From positions 1 through 44,210 of the forward strand of contig NZ_LUKQ02000017.1 in assembly GCF_001647025.1 (NCBI RefSeq): DNA of 44,210 nt. The letters run 5' to 3'. Source of the DNA: Endozoicomonas atrinae. GTDB taxonomy: Bacteria; Pseudomonadota; Gammaproteobacteria; Pseudomonadales; Endozoicomonadaceae. The position numbers were made by a program, and so were the translations under genes. The notes beneath the pieces are model-generated. The model had not been told where the DNA came from. It saw only the letters and a list, made by a program, of their open reading frames with translations, and searched no databases. Below, in pieces: positions 1-7,234 of this stretch (position 1 is the stretch's first letter; each line of letters begins with the position of its first letter).

Positions 1-125
1 GTCCTCTCGATTGGTCATGGCGCTGCTCCCTGCTTGATACCAACAGGAAAACAATCGGCCAGAAAAGGGTTAATCGGGAGGTCAAATTAAACTGGTGTTT
101 TGAAGACTTATTACATCGGTGATGA

Positions 126-344
126 CAAAAGCAGTACAGGGATGGAAAGTTTGTGAACCAAGACACTGATACTCAGGTTTTAGACAGAGAAACAGCCGCT
201 GAGTTGACCCGTTTACGCGCTATAGAAAAGAAGCATCAGAAGCTTCTTAAGGAGCATGACCTTTTAAAAAAAGTCATTGCCGTCTCTTCAGGGCTCGACA
301 TAAAAACGAGGCCTACCAGAAAATTGCGCAGCAGAAAAAAGTAA
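126..344 (+). pseudogene. IS3 OrfA, C-terminal remnant
   Basis: This frame ends in the leucine-zipper-like segment typical of IS3 OrfA C-termini (ELTRLRAIEKKHQKLL, then HDLLKKVI). It is closed upstream by two consecutive stops (TGATGA at 120-125), so the N-terminal DNA-binding HTH of about 25-40 residues is absent. A GTG at 153 could start a 63-residue product but probably has no function alone. In intact elements OrfA supplies end binding and is joined to OrfB by a -1 frameshift. Confidence 0.7.
266..273 (+). promoter_or_regulatory. A-rich slippery site for -1 frameshift (OrfA/OrfB)
   Basis: Seven A residues at 266-272 followed by G lie over the OrfA codons TTA-AAA-AAA-GTC. A -1 slip here enters the OrfB frame, which is open from this point through KNEAYQKIAQQKKVISVV into the annotated OrfB. 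This is where IS3-family elements make their OrfAB transposase. The site is seen directly; frameshifting itself is inferred from the family. Confidence 0.6.
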
Positions 345-352
345 TCAGCGTC

Positions 353-1159
353 GTGCGTCTGTGTGAAATATATGGGGTTTCCAGAAGCGGATTTTATGAC
401 TGGGTAAAGCGCACCAAATCCAACCGGGACAAGCAAGACCAGCACTTGAGTGAGCGAATTCAGGAGATCTATCGAGACCACAAGGGGAGATATGGAGCTC
501 CGCGTATCCACCAGACATTGAAGCGTGAAGGTGTACGTTGTGGCCGGAAACGGGTAGCAAGGCTAATGAAGCAGCAGTCGCTGAAATCCAGGGTAGCTCG
601 GATTTACCGGAGAGCTCCGTCTCATAAGGCCTTCTATATCCGAGAAAACTTATTGATTGGTAAGGCAAAACCTTCGGCGCAAAATCAGCTTTGGGTTGGC
701 GATGTAACCTATTTGAAGGTGGGATATCGGCATTACTTTCTAGCTGCTGTTCTGGATGTACACACGCGAAAAATTCTGGGCTGGTCATTGGATAAAACAC
801 GGACAGTAGATTTAACACTGAGCGCACTGAAGCAGGCGAGCAGAATTTACAGGCCAGCAACAGGTGTGATCTTTCACAGTGACCGAGGGGCTGAATACAC
901 TGCGATACGCTATCAGAGTGAGCTGAGAAGCCTTGGTATGGTCTCAAGTATGAATCGACCAGGACAATGTACAGATAATGCTTATATGGAGTCTTTCTGG
1001 CATTCATTGAAAGCAGAAGCATTGCATGGCTGCCAGTTTGAAACAGAAGAACAATTGAAACGAGCAGTTAAAGAATATATCAGTTATTACAATGTTAGGC
1101 GTCTGCACTCTGGCTTAGGATATACAACACCTGAGCAGTATGAGAAATTGGCTGCCTGA
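353..1159 (+). CDS. IS3-family transposase OrfB (DDE integrase)
   Basis: This is the catalytic subunit of an IS3-family transposase, which cuts and joins element ends. The N-terminal part carries the YGVSRSGFYDW HTH_21-like motif and the RYGAPRIHQ segment. The rve core follows with D117 (VGDVTY), D177 (HSDRG) and E213 (AYMESF), separated by 35 residues between the second D and E, the canonical DD(35)E. It ends with the usual YNxxRLHSGLGYTTPEQY motif. The GTG at 353 is arbitrary, because natural translation probably enters from OrfA by frameshift near 266. All catalytic residues are present, but the missing OrfA N-terminus probably makes the copy immobile without help. Confidence 0.92.
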   Translation: MRLCEIYGVSRSGFYDWVKRTKSNRDKQDQHLSERIQEIYRDHKGRYGAPRIHQTLKREGVRCGRKRVARLMKQQSLKSRVARIYRRAPSHKAFYIRENLLIGKAKPSAQNQLWVGDVTYLKVGYRHYFLAAVLDVHTRKILGWSLDKTRTVDLTLSALKQASRIYRPATGVIFHSDRGAEYTAIRYQSELRSLGMVSSMNRPGQCTDNAYMESFWHSLKAEALHGCQFETEEQLKRAVKEYISYYNVRRLHSGLGYTTPEQYEKLAA

Positions 1160-1198
1160 TAAAAAGAACAAGGTGTCCGTTAAAGCGGGTCAAGTTCA

Positions 1199-1706
1199 GG
1201 GGGGGCGATCCATTCGATCACAAATGATGCAGCGTTAGCTGCTGTACTTCCCCCGTTTTATTGGATGTTGAAATCTACATTGAATCGGTGGCTTTACATC
1301 TGTAGAGATATCCTTAGAAATTATTACTGATGTGTCCAATAACCACGTTTGACGACCTGAATGGACACTTTTTACTATTTCTTTTTACTTTAATATATTG
1401 ATCTATATAGATTTTTTTTCTAGTGTTGTCAGGGTTCGAAGCCATCCCTCTCCGCTATTATCCCTTATAGCCCTCATTTACTGTTCTCTTGTGATTATTC
1501 TAATTGGCCTGCATAAGTGCATGCTCCCCAGATATTGCCTGGCAGAGGTTGGTTTGAACAAATAACCTTCTTATCTTCAAGGGGTTATGGGTTTTTCGAT
1601 GAGTCTTGTGAAAAGCGGAGCTACATGCCGGAAATCATTATTCATACTGGTAAGTGCTATACCTATAAAGAATAACTCATCTTTCTAATCTGCAGGGAAG
1701 CAGTAT
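1199..1706. other. Intergenic stretch with gene remnant and AT palindrome
   Basis: The first part (to the TGA at 1328-1330) is an open plus-strand frame without a start. It encodes a short hydrophobic tail (LAAVLPPFYWMLKSTLNRW) and may be the end of a gene cut by the IS. A perfect 12-bp palindrome, ATCTATATAGAT (1401-1412), is followed by a run of T and could be a weak terminator. Bases 1430-1455 look faintly like the 3' end of a serine tRNA. I see no convincing gene in 1331-1706. Confidence 0.4.
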
Positions 1707-2186
1707 ATGAATGATTCATTGTTCAGCTCATCCGATGCCCAGACAATGGCCATTGTTGGGGATTATATGGCTCGGGGAGGGAGTCTTGCTGAAGCAAGTG
1801 ATATCAGTGAAGAAGCACAGGAAGCTCTCTATGAACTGGCATATCTGAAATATAATAATGGGTTGTACGAAAAGTCCGCCCATTTATTTCAATTTCTCTG
1901 TCTCTATGACCAGTGGAATCCTCGCTTTTTCACTGGCCTTGGTGCCTGCCAGCAAATGTTGAGCCTTTATGGCGAGGCTATTGATACTTACCTTTACGCC
2001 ATCTCTCTCGATGGCGATGATCCACATCCAATGATTTATATTGGTGATTGTTATGTTGCTCTGGAGGAGCATCAAAAAGCGAGGCTTGCTTATCAGGCGT
2101 CTGTTTTGATGGCCAATGAATCCGGCATCACCAGCTCAGATGTCAGTCGGGTACAAAAAATGATTAACGAGTTTTCATTGCACTGA
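1707..2186 (+). CDS. Type III secretion chaperone, LcrH/SycD (IpgC/SicA) family
   Basis: A cytoplasmic TPR chaperone of the class that keeps type III translocators or other hydrophobic secreted proteins soluble before export. At 159 residues it has the family size. Three TPRs cover about residues 39-71 (ALYELAYLKYNNGLYEKSA), 73-105 (RFFTGLGACQQMLSLYGEA) and 107-138. The FTGLGACQQ motif closely follows the FLGLGACRQ of LcrH/SycD. The start is ATG with GGGAAG upstream. The next gene begins 13 bp downstream with a strong AAGGAG, the usual arrangement of a class II chaperone and its substrate. No other secretion-apparatus genes lie in the window, so this is an outlying pair, or the locus lies beyond the IS. 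Family assignment is strong; the partner is inferred from position. Confidence 0.87.
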   Translation: MNDSLFSSSDAQTMAIVGDYMARGGSLAEASDISEEAQEALYELAYLKYNNGLYEKSAHLFQFLCLYDQWNPRFFTGLGACQQMLSLYGEAIDTYLYAISLDGDDPHPMIYIGDCYVALEEHQKARLAYQASVLMANESGITSSDVSRVQKMINEFSLH

Positions 2187-2199
2187 AAGGAGTTAGTGT

Positions 2200-3459
2200 A
2201 TGAGTGAGATATCAGGATCAGGAGATTTACAGTCCAAGCGACTGGAGCCGGTACCGACAGAGCTTCTGGCCAGTCAGCCCATAGAAGACTCGGTTGAAAA
2301 GGTGACTTCCGGTTATGATCAGACGAATACTGTCTCACAAAGTCAGCCAGATAAGGCTGACGACTACCTTGCCTCACGTGTGATACCGGTTCCAACACTT
2401 CAACCGGCTCTTCCGGGGGCTACGGTTGCTGCATCTGAAGATATCAAGGGGCTTCTGTCAAAAGCCCTGGTTACCAAAGACTCTCTGGAAGAATTGTCTG
2501 CAGGAGAGGACGTTGAGCCTTTCGAAAGTAGCTCATCAGAGGCTGTGTCTGGCGAGGAGACTGGGCAGCCTTCACAGCCGCAGACAACCGTTGATAGCCA
2601 TACTGCAGCGACAGGAAAAGATTTTGCTCCTCAACTGTCAGCTGTCACGATGCCTGCATCCACACCATTACAGGATATGGTGACAAAGATGCAGTCTGCA
2701 CTGCCAGATGCCATGGATACGGCGGCAATGATGGGAGTCTACGAAAGTAATGTCAGGCAGCTGGCAGCGTCCATCCAGCAAACCTCCGGCGCAGAGTTAT
2801 CAGCACCTCTTCAGGCATTGAGTGTTGTGGCGGCTAATGTTTCCCCATCTGTGGCGAATACAGGCTCACTGGCGTTGCAAAGGATGATTGATGATATTGT
2901 TTCCATCAATCGCAATAGCGGGGGGGCATCTGTCAATGGAGCAAGGGGCGCTCAGCAGAACAGTGCAGATCTCTATGGAATACCGGAGCATGTGCGCTTA
3001 AGTCTGTTGTCCCAGAGGCTGGGGATTGACCTGGATCCACTAATCAGGACTCGTGAATCGTTCCTTGAGGGCACTCTTGTCATCCAAAAGGGGATACTCC
3101 TTTCAATTGAAGCCATGGCAAATTCTGAATTTCTGGAGATATTGAAAGAGCGATTACGGGAAGAGGAGATCAAAGAAGATCAGAATAAAGAAGCCGTGGA
3201 AAAACTTAAGCAGGCCATTGCTGCACTTCAAGCCGGTGAGCCGAAAGTGGCTGCTGAAGTACTGAATTCTGCAAGTCTGATCACGACCGCCATCGAACAG
3301 ATGGTTGACCGCTATACATCGGATGAAACGCCTGGGAGTCTCAGACAGCATTTGAAAGAGCATCTTATACAGGTTCTGGATAGTGTCACCCGACAAGGAT
3401 CATACCAGGATATGATGAATAAGCGGGTGGAACTGCTTCAATCCGCAAGAAAAGTCTAA
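2200..3459 (+). CDS. Putative type III secreted protein, partner of the TPR chaperone
   Basis: I do not recognise this 419-residue protein by family. Residues 1-150 are rich in Ser, Thr, Glu and Pro and look disordered, as secretion-signal regions of type III substrates often do. The C-terminal half is helical. It has a conserved-looking core around YGIPEHVRLSLLSQRLGID, then a charged coiled-coil-prone segment near 310-345 (KERLREEEIKEDQNKEA). No clear transmembrane helix is present, so it is unlike the YopB/IpaB hydrophobic translocator; a YopD/IpaC-like protein, a regulator or an effector are alternatives. AAGGAG precedes ATG at proper spacing, and translation is probably coupled to the chaperone gene. 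Secretion is inferred only from the neighbour and composition. Confidence 0.6.
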   Translation: MSEISGSGDLQSKRLEPVPTELLASQPIEDSVEKVTSGYDQTNTVSQSQPDKADDYLASRVIPVPTLQPALPGATVAASEDIKGLLSKALVTKDSLEELSAGEDVEPFESSSSEAVSGEETGQPSQPQTTVDSHTAATGKDFAPQLSAVTMPASTPLQDMVTKMQSALPDAMDTAAMMGVYESNVRQLAASIQQTSGAELSAPLQALSVVAANVSPSVANTGSLALQRMIDDIVSINRNSGGASVNGARGAQQNSADLYGIPEHVRLSLLSQRLGIDLDPLIRTRESFLEGTLVIQKGILLSIEAMANSEFLEILKERLREEEIKEDQNKEAVEKLKQAIAALQAGEPKVAAEVLNSASLITTAIEQMVDRYTSDETPGSLRQHLKEHLIQVLDSVTRQGSYQDMMNKRVELLQSARKV

Positions 3460-3483
3460 CTTTATGTTCCTTGAATGCAGTTG

Positions 3484-3523
3484 CCATTGTTTCATTAAAA
3501 TTATTTGCTTTAATGATCAATGG
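3484..3523. other. Imperfect hairpin between secreted-protein gene and lipase-like gene
   Basis: Two paired blocks, CCATTG/CAATGG and TTCATTAAA/TTTAATGA, form a stem of about 13 bp with a one-base bulge and a short AT-rich loop. There is no T-run after it, so it is a weak terminator candidate or an RNA-stabilising stem. Confidence 0.35.
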
Positions 3524-3590
3524 TGCTGTGCTGAAAAGGAGTTCGTTTGGCCAGCTTCTTAGAATAAAGATTACAGAGTACTGATGATCA

Positions 3591-4559
3591 ATGAAGCGCG
3601 TCTATCTTCTTTGTTGCCTGATGCTTTTTTGCAGTTCACCGTTGTTTGCCTACGAGCCTGACCAGCATAAATTACTTTCCAGCCTGTCCATCAAGCTTTT
3701 CAATCAGTGTCTTTCTGATGAGATGTACAGTCTTGTTATTGATGACCAGGCTGCTCTTGATATTTCTGAGGCTGATGCCGGTGAAGACACCTATTTAAGC
3801 AAAGCGGTGAAGAGGGTATTTAACTGGCACTTTTATAATCCCCACCTGGAAAGCAGACAGCAATACGGGCCGATAAACCGTTCCATGAGTAAAATGCTGA
3901 GTGATATTGAAAGTGATATCAGGGCTGCGGATCGTTTCATTGGCCGGCTCGCAGGCAGTGCACTGCATTTTATAGAAGATGTAACGGTGCCTGCCCATGT
4001 TATGCCAGTGTTTCATGGGCCTTTGCCTCCGCTTTTTTTACTGGGAGCAACCGGCATGTATGGACCCCGGATCATTCACGATACAGTGGATGACTGGCCC
4101 GTTGCCTATCAACACTTTCTGATAGATATTGATCAGCTGTCAGAGAGAGATCCATTGTGTTTACGCTTGTTTTCCAATGAGCCGCAGTTGTTACTCAATA
4201 CTTTACCAAAAAAAGGGGATATCGCCGTCAAAAGAAATCCGGTGCTGTTTTTTGTTAAAAACACGGCTTTGCTGACGTTGCATGCATTGGATCAAAAGAT
4301 CCCGGAATGTACTCTGCAGTGGCGCTTTTTCTGGGATTATGATTATCACCATGATTATTTTACCGGCTATCGCAATGAGTGGGACGATCAAGTAAATATT
4401 GCTTTTGGTGATACTGGAACATTGGCTGGTGAATGTAAGATGACACAGGAAAAATACGAAAATTTTGTCAAAGCACGACACTGGCAGGCTGTAATATCCG
4501 GTGCTGCATTCCTGGCTGCTTATAAATTGGCGTATTCTACTGGTTACGGGCATGATTAG
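3591..4559 (+). CDS. Exported zinc-dependent phospholipase C / S1-P1 nuclease-fold protein
   Basis: A 20-residue signal peptide (hydrophobic LLCCLMLFCSS, probable cleavage after LFA) directs export. The mature protein begins YEPDQH, with His26 placed like the N-terminal ligand of zinc phospholipases C. Other candidate ligands are His80 (NWHFYNP), His126 and Asp130 (ALHFIEDVTVPAH) and His136. The HxxxD...H helix is the hallmark of the bacterial PLC/P1-nuclease superfamily. The reaction would be hydrolysis of phospholipid head groups or single-stranded nucleic acids; which one cannot be told. At 322 residues it is longer than B. cereus PLC. Neighbouring type III genes suggest a host-facing role, as inference. 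Confidence 0.65.
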   Translation: MKRVYLLCCLMLFCSSPLFAYEPDQHKLLSSLSIKLFNQCLSDEMYSLVIDDQAALDISEADAGEDTYLSKAVKRVFNWHFYNPHLESRQQYGPINRSMSKMLSDIESDIRAADRFIGRLAGSALHFIEDVTVPAHVMPVFHGPLPPLFLLGATGMYGPRIIHDTVDDWPVAYQHFLIDIDQLSERDPLCLRLFSNEPQLLLNTLPKKGDIAVKRNPVLFFVKNTALLTLHALDQKIPECTLQWRFFWDYDYHHDYFTGYRNEWDDQVNIAFGDTGTLAGECKMTQEKYENFVKARHWQAVISGAAFLAAYKLAYSTGYGHD

Positions 4560-4565
4560 GCCTCA

Positions 4566-4607
4566 GGGGGGGATCAACTGGTTGTATGTCCAGTAGGTAA
4601 CGCCCCC
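4566..4607. terminator. Possible terminator-like nested hairpin
   Basis: An outer GGGGG/CCCCC pair (about 4567-4571 and 4603-4607) encloses an ACTGG/CCAGT pair (4577-4581, 4590-4594). It lies just after the lipase-like gene and before a CCTTTCTATTTTT tract, so it may end that transcript. The structure is visible; function is uncertain. Confidence 0.35.
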
Positions 4608-4679
4608 TAATGCCTGGCCTTTCTATTTTTCAATGGAAACGGTAGAGTTCAGGCTTTATAAAAACGACAAGGATTTTCT

Positions 4680-5150
4680 ATGAGGCTGGCTCGTCTTACG
4701 ATATGTGGGATGCTTTTCGCGTTTAGCACTTTTTCCCTGGCTGATAATAGTGAAGCAAAGAAAGAGGCTGCCAGGCTATTGAATGTAATGGGCGCTGAGA
4801 CGGCCATTGAACAGTCCATGAATCAGATGATGGATATGCAGATTCAGCAGAATCCTACGCTGTTACCATTCAGGCATGTGATTGCGGACTTCTTTGAGCA
4901 GCATATGAGCTATGAAAGCCTTAAACCTGAGATGGTGAAGCTCTATGCCGAAGAGTTTACGGCGAGTGAACTCCGTGAACTGAATGCATTCTATCAGACA
5001 CCTGTCGGTCAAAAGACCATTGAAAAAATGCCAGTGCTCTTTGCCAGGGGAGGACAGATCGGTGTTCAGCGGGTCCAGGCTAATATTCATAAGCTGGAGG
5101 CGATGATTGTTGCAGAAGCAGAGCGCCTTCAGTTATCTGAAACCCAGTAA
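4680..5150 (+). CDS. DUF2059 family exported protein
   Basis: A 156-residue protein with a signal peptide (LTICGMLFAFSTFSLA, probable cleavage after SLA), so periplasmic. The body matches the DUF2059 pattern: a helical N-terminal half, then YAEEFTASELRELNAFY and TPVGQKTIEKMP, which are the family's most recognisable segments. Function is unknown for the family. It is a single gene, about 120 bp after the lipase-like gene and convergent with the exporter gene downstream. Confidence 0.85.
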   Translation: MRLARLTICGMLFAFSTFSLADNSEAKKEAARLLNVMGAETAIEQSMNQMMDMQIQQNPTLLPFRHVIADFFEQHMSYESLKPEMVKLYAEEFTASELRELNAFYQTPVGQKTIEKMPVLFARGGQIGVQRVQANIHKLEAMIVAEAERLQLSETQ

Positions 5151-5255
5151 TTGTTGTTATATCCTGTCTGAAAGATATTCCAGTTAGCAACTGAACTCAT
5201 CAGGACAGATTACCCTCAGTGTTGGGGGGATTAGTTAAAGGTCTGATTTAAGAAG

Positions 5256-5313
5256 GGAACCACAAAGGACACAAACACGCGCTTTTCTTTTCCTTTGTGC
5301 TCTTTGTGGTTCC
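5256..5313. repeat. CACAAAG hairpin repeat, copy 1
   Basis: Left arm GGAACCACAAAGGACACAAA (5256-5275) pairs with the right arm at 5294-5313 with 18 of 20 matches, around an 18-base loop. Related hairpins occur at 26221-26281 and 28623-28687. The stretch 5151-5481 otherwise holds no convincing gene; a 67-codon open frame starting inside the repeat is probably spurious. Confidence 0.75.
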
Positions 5314-5481
5314 AGCTCAGGCCCGCACACGCATCAGCCAACCGACAGCCCCCCCTGAGAAGTCCAACAAACCAAAAGGTTTCCTTGGTGCCTTTGTGAT
5401 TCAATATTCATTTACTTTTGGCTGCATCTTCTACTTCCCGGGTACCGTTACAAAGGCGTTAATGATCTGTATGGCTATGGG

Positions 5482-6429
5482 TCATTGGCTGGCTCGATGA
5501 ATCGAGCTGTAGGTTGCACAGACAACGATTAATAGCCCTCCCAGTATCTGGAGTCCGGTCAGGTGTTCTCCCAGCCATAACATTGCGAAGGCTGCACCAA
5601 AAGCCGGTTCAGTTCCCATTAGCAATGCAACCCGCGATGGAGAGGTCTGTCGGACACCGTAGTTCTGGGCAAAAAAAGCAAAAATAGTACAGAACAGCAC
5701 CAGATAGAGTGTGATTAGCCAGAATTCAGGAACCATCGGAATCTGCAGGTTGGTTTCCGGATTTATCATCAGGCAGAGCAGTAGTGCTCCGCTACCGACC
5801 ACGCCGGACTGAATAGCCGTCAGGCTAATGGATGAAAGTTGACGTCCAATCATCAGCTTCCTTGTCACAATAACCATAAAACCCCTGAACAGGGCGGCAA
5901 GGAGTATGAAGCCATCTCCCTGGTTGAAGGCAACTCCCTGTGTTTCATTATAAGAGAGCAGGAATACACCGAGCAGGCATCCCATGGCCTGCAGAAAAAT
6001 CTTTCCACCGGGGTAGCTTTTGAACACCGCCCATTCAATAAAGGGTGTGATCAGAACGCACAGGCTGATCAGAAAAGCGGCGTTGGAGGCAGTGGTATTG
6101 GCCACGCCGTAGGTTTCACAGAGAAAGATAGACAGCAGTATGCAGCCGGTTGGCAGCGCATATTTCCAGTCTCTGGCGGCACCCGATCTCAGTTCTCTGG
6201 AGAGAATCGGCAGTAAAATGCTGAATGTCATCAGAAACCGGATGGTCAGAAAGCCCAGTACCGGAATGTAAACAAGGGCTTCTTTGGTCAGTCCATAACT
6301 GGTTCCCCAGAAAATGGCAACCATTAGCAGTGAAAGTTCTGCAATGGGCAGTTTTCGGTTGTAAAACCGTGCTTGTAATAATGAGTGCATAAATTTACCT
6401 GCAGGCTTTCCCTGGGTAAAGCCTGCCAT
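5482..6429 (-). CDS. EamA/DMT-family transporter (probable exporter)
   Basis: An inner-membrane protein with about ten hydrophobic helices and the two EamA repeats of the drug/metabolite transporter superfamily. The first repeat begins LLMVAIFWGTSYGLTK; the second carries SPSRVALLMGTEPAFGAAFA and LGEHLTGLQILGG. DMT proteins of this kind often export amino acids and their derivatives. It is the last gene of a minus-strand operon, 12 bp after the dioxygenase gene, so the likely cargo is the product of that pathway. The start is uncertain: ATG at 6429 has GAGAG very close, while ATG at 6390 has AGGT six bases before it. Family is certain, cargo inferred. Confidence 0.88.
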   Translation of the reverse strand: MAGFTQGKPAGKFMHSLLQARFYNRKLPIAELSLLMVAIFWGTSYGLTKEALVYIPVLGFLTIRFLMTFSILLPILSRELRSGAARDWKYALPTGCILLSIFLCETYGVANTTASNAAFLISLCVLITPFIEWAVFKSYPGGKIFLQAMGCLLGVFLLSYNETQGVAFNQGDGFILLAALFRGFMVIVTRKLMIGRQLSSISLTAIQSGVVGSGALLLCLMINPETNLQIPMVPEFWLITLYLVLFCTIFAFFAQNYGVRQTSPSRVALLMGTEPAFGAAFAMLWLGEHLTGLQILGGLLIVVCATYSSIHRASQ

Positions 6430-6441
6430 CTCTCGTGTTTT

Positions 6442-7191
6442 TTATGGTTGTGTGAAAGCGATGACTAGAACGTCACGGTATGCAGTATTCAGCTCGCTAT
6501 TGGCCATCGATATGGGTGACACTGAATGCATGGTGGTTTCATCATTGGCCAGCATAAGATCAAAAGGCTGGGTCAGTTGTACATCCGCCAGGTGGGTTTG
6601 GCTGGCATCGGTAATGGTGGTTACTCCCCCCTGAATGTTGTGTCTACGGATCATGACTGATGAAATAAAGGTTACACCATCGCGATGAAGTCCTTCTGGC
6701 GTTGGCATACCATGACTGTCTTCAGTGGCAACAATCCGGTAGGGGTGCAGGCGGACATTCCAGGGCACTTTTTTGCCCGAGGCGCCATTACAGACCTCCG
6801 CCATGAAACGGATGAGTCGATCCAGCACATGATGGAGGGCGAACTCCGCCGTCAGTGGTTCGAAAGCACGCTTTATTTCACCGTTCAACGTATTGATGTA
6901 GCCTGGCTGAAAATAAGGCTCATGGGGAAGCTGATGCTTTTCCAGTGTGTCCGGGTCCAGTGAAAACTGGCCATACCGTCGGTAACGGTAGCAGCCACCA
7001 TCAGCCATGTAATGGTCCAGTCTGAGGTCGCTCCACAATGCACCGAACTGTTGAATGTCTTCCCGGGTGATATTGAGTAGACGGGTGATATCCGATCCGC
7101 TTAGTGTAATCCATTGCCTGCCAGTCAGTGTGTTGCTGACACTGTGAACCGCTTCCCTGATCTCCCGGTAGGGAGCAACCATCATACCCAT
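6442..7191 (-). CDS. 2OG-Fe(II) dioxygenase, free-amino-acid hydroxylase (IDO-like, PF10014 type)
   Basis: Predicted to hydroxylate a small substrate, in known relatives a free amino acid such as isoleucine, using 2-oxoglutarate, O2 and Fe(II). The core PTPEGLHRDGVTFISSVMI gives the HxD pair His169/Asp171. The distal His222 lies in TMHSVSPI, and Arg239 (YRDVLVIAF) fits the 2OG-binding Arg. The RHNIQGGVTTI segment is characteristic of this family. The 249-residue length is typical, all metal ligands are present and the enzyme should be active. The gene starts 43 bp after the stop of the ligase-like gene and precedes the exporter, so product hydroxylation in one small pathway is inferred. The actual substrate cannot be read from sequence. 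Confidence 0.83.
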   Translation of the reverse strand: MGMMVAPYREIREAVHSVSNTLTGRQWITLSGSDITRLLNITREDIQQFGALWSDLRLDHYMADGGCYRYRRYGQFSLDPDTLEKHQLPHEPYFQPGYINTLNGEIKRAFEPLTAEFALHHVLDRLIRFMAEVCNGASGKKVPWNVRLHPYRIVATEDSHGMPTPEGLHRDGVTFISSVMIRRHNIQGGVTTITDASQTHLADVQLTQPFDLMLANDETTMHSVSPISMANSELNTAYRDVLVIAFTQP

Positions 7192-7234
7192 GTCTATTTC
7201 CCTTTCATTATTGTTGGTTTTATAGGGGGAGTGA

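Larger units (their letters stand above)
126..1198 (+). mobile_element. IS3-family insertion sequence, 5'-truncated
   Basis: An OrfA remnant and an intact OrfB with DD(35)E residues identify the IS3 family. The right end is probably near 1198, where a GGTGTCCGTTAAAGCGGGTC-type sequence ends in TTCA, so the reverse complement starts TGAA as IS3-type ends do. No matching left terminal repeat is present in bases 1-125, and OrfA lacks its helix-turn-helix half. The left part is therefore lost or was replaced by another event. The element borders the type III chaperone block. Confidence 0.8.

Noticed and set aside
1-18. Possible minus-strand gene start (ATG at 18, GGGAG upstream) running off the left edge
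   Set aside because: Only six codons are visible, so coding potential cannot be judged.
345-1022. 225-codon minus-strand open frame
   Set aside because: It lies antisense to the IS3 transposase, whose DD(35)E residues prove the plus strand is coding.
1587-1688. Short open frame starting at an ATG upstream of the chaperone gene
   Set aside because: About 33 codons, ribosome site too close to the ATG and no recognisable features.
5297-5500. 67-codon open frame
   Set aside because: It starts inside the CACAAAG hairpin and overlaps the end of the exporter gene; probably chance.
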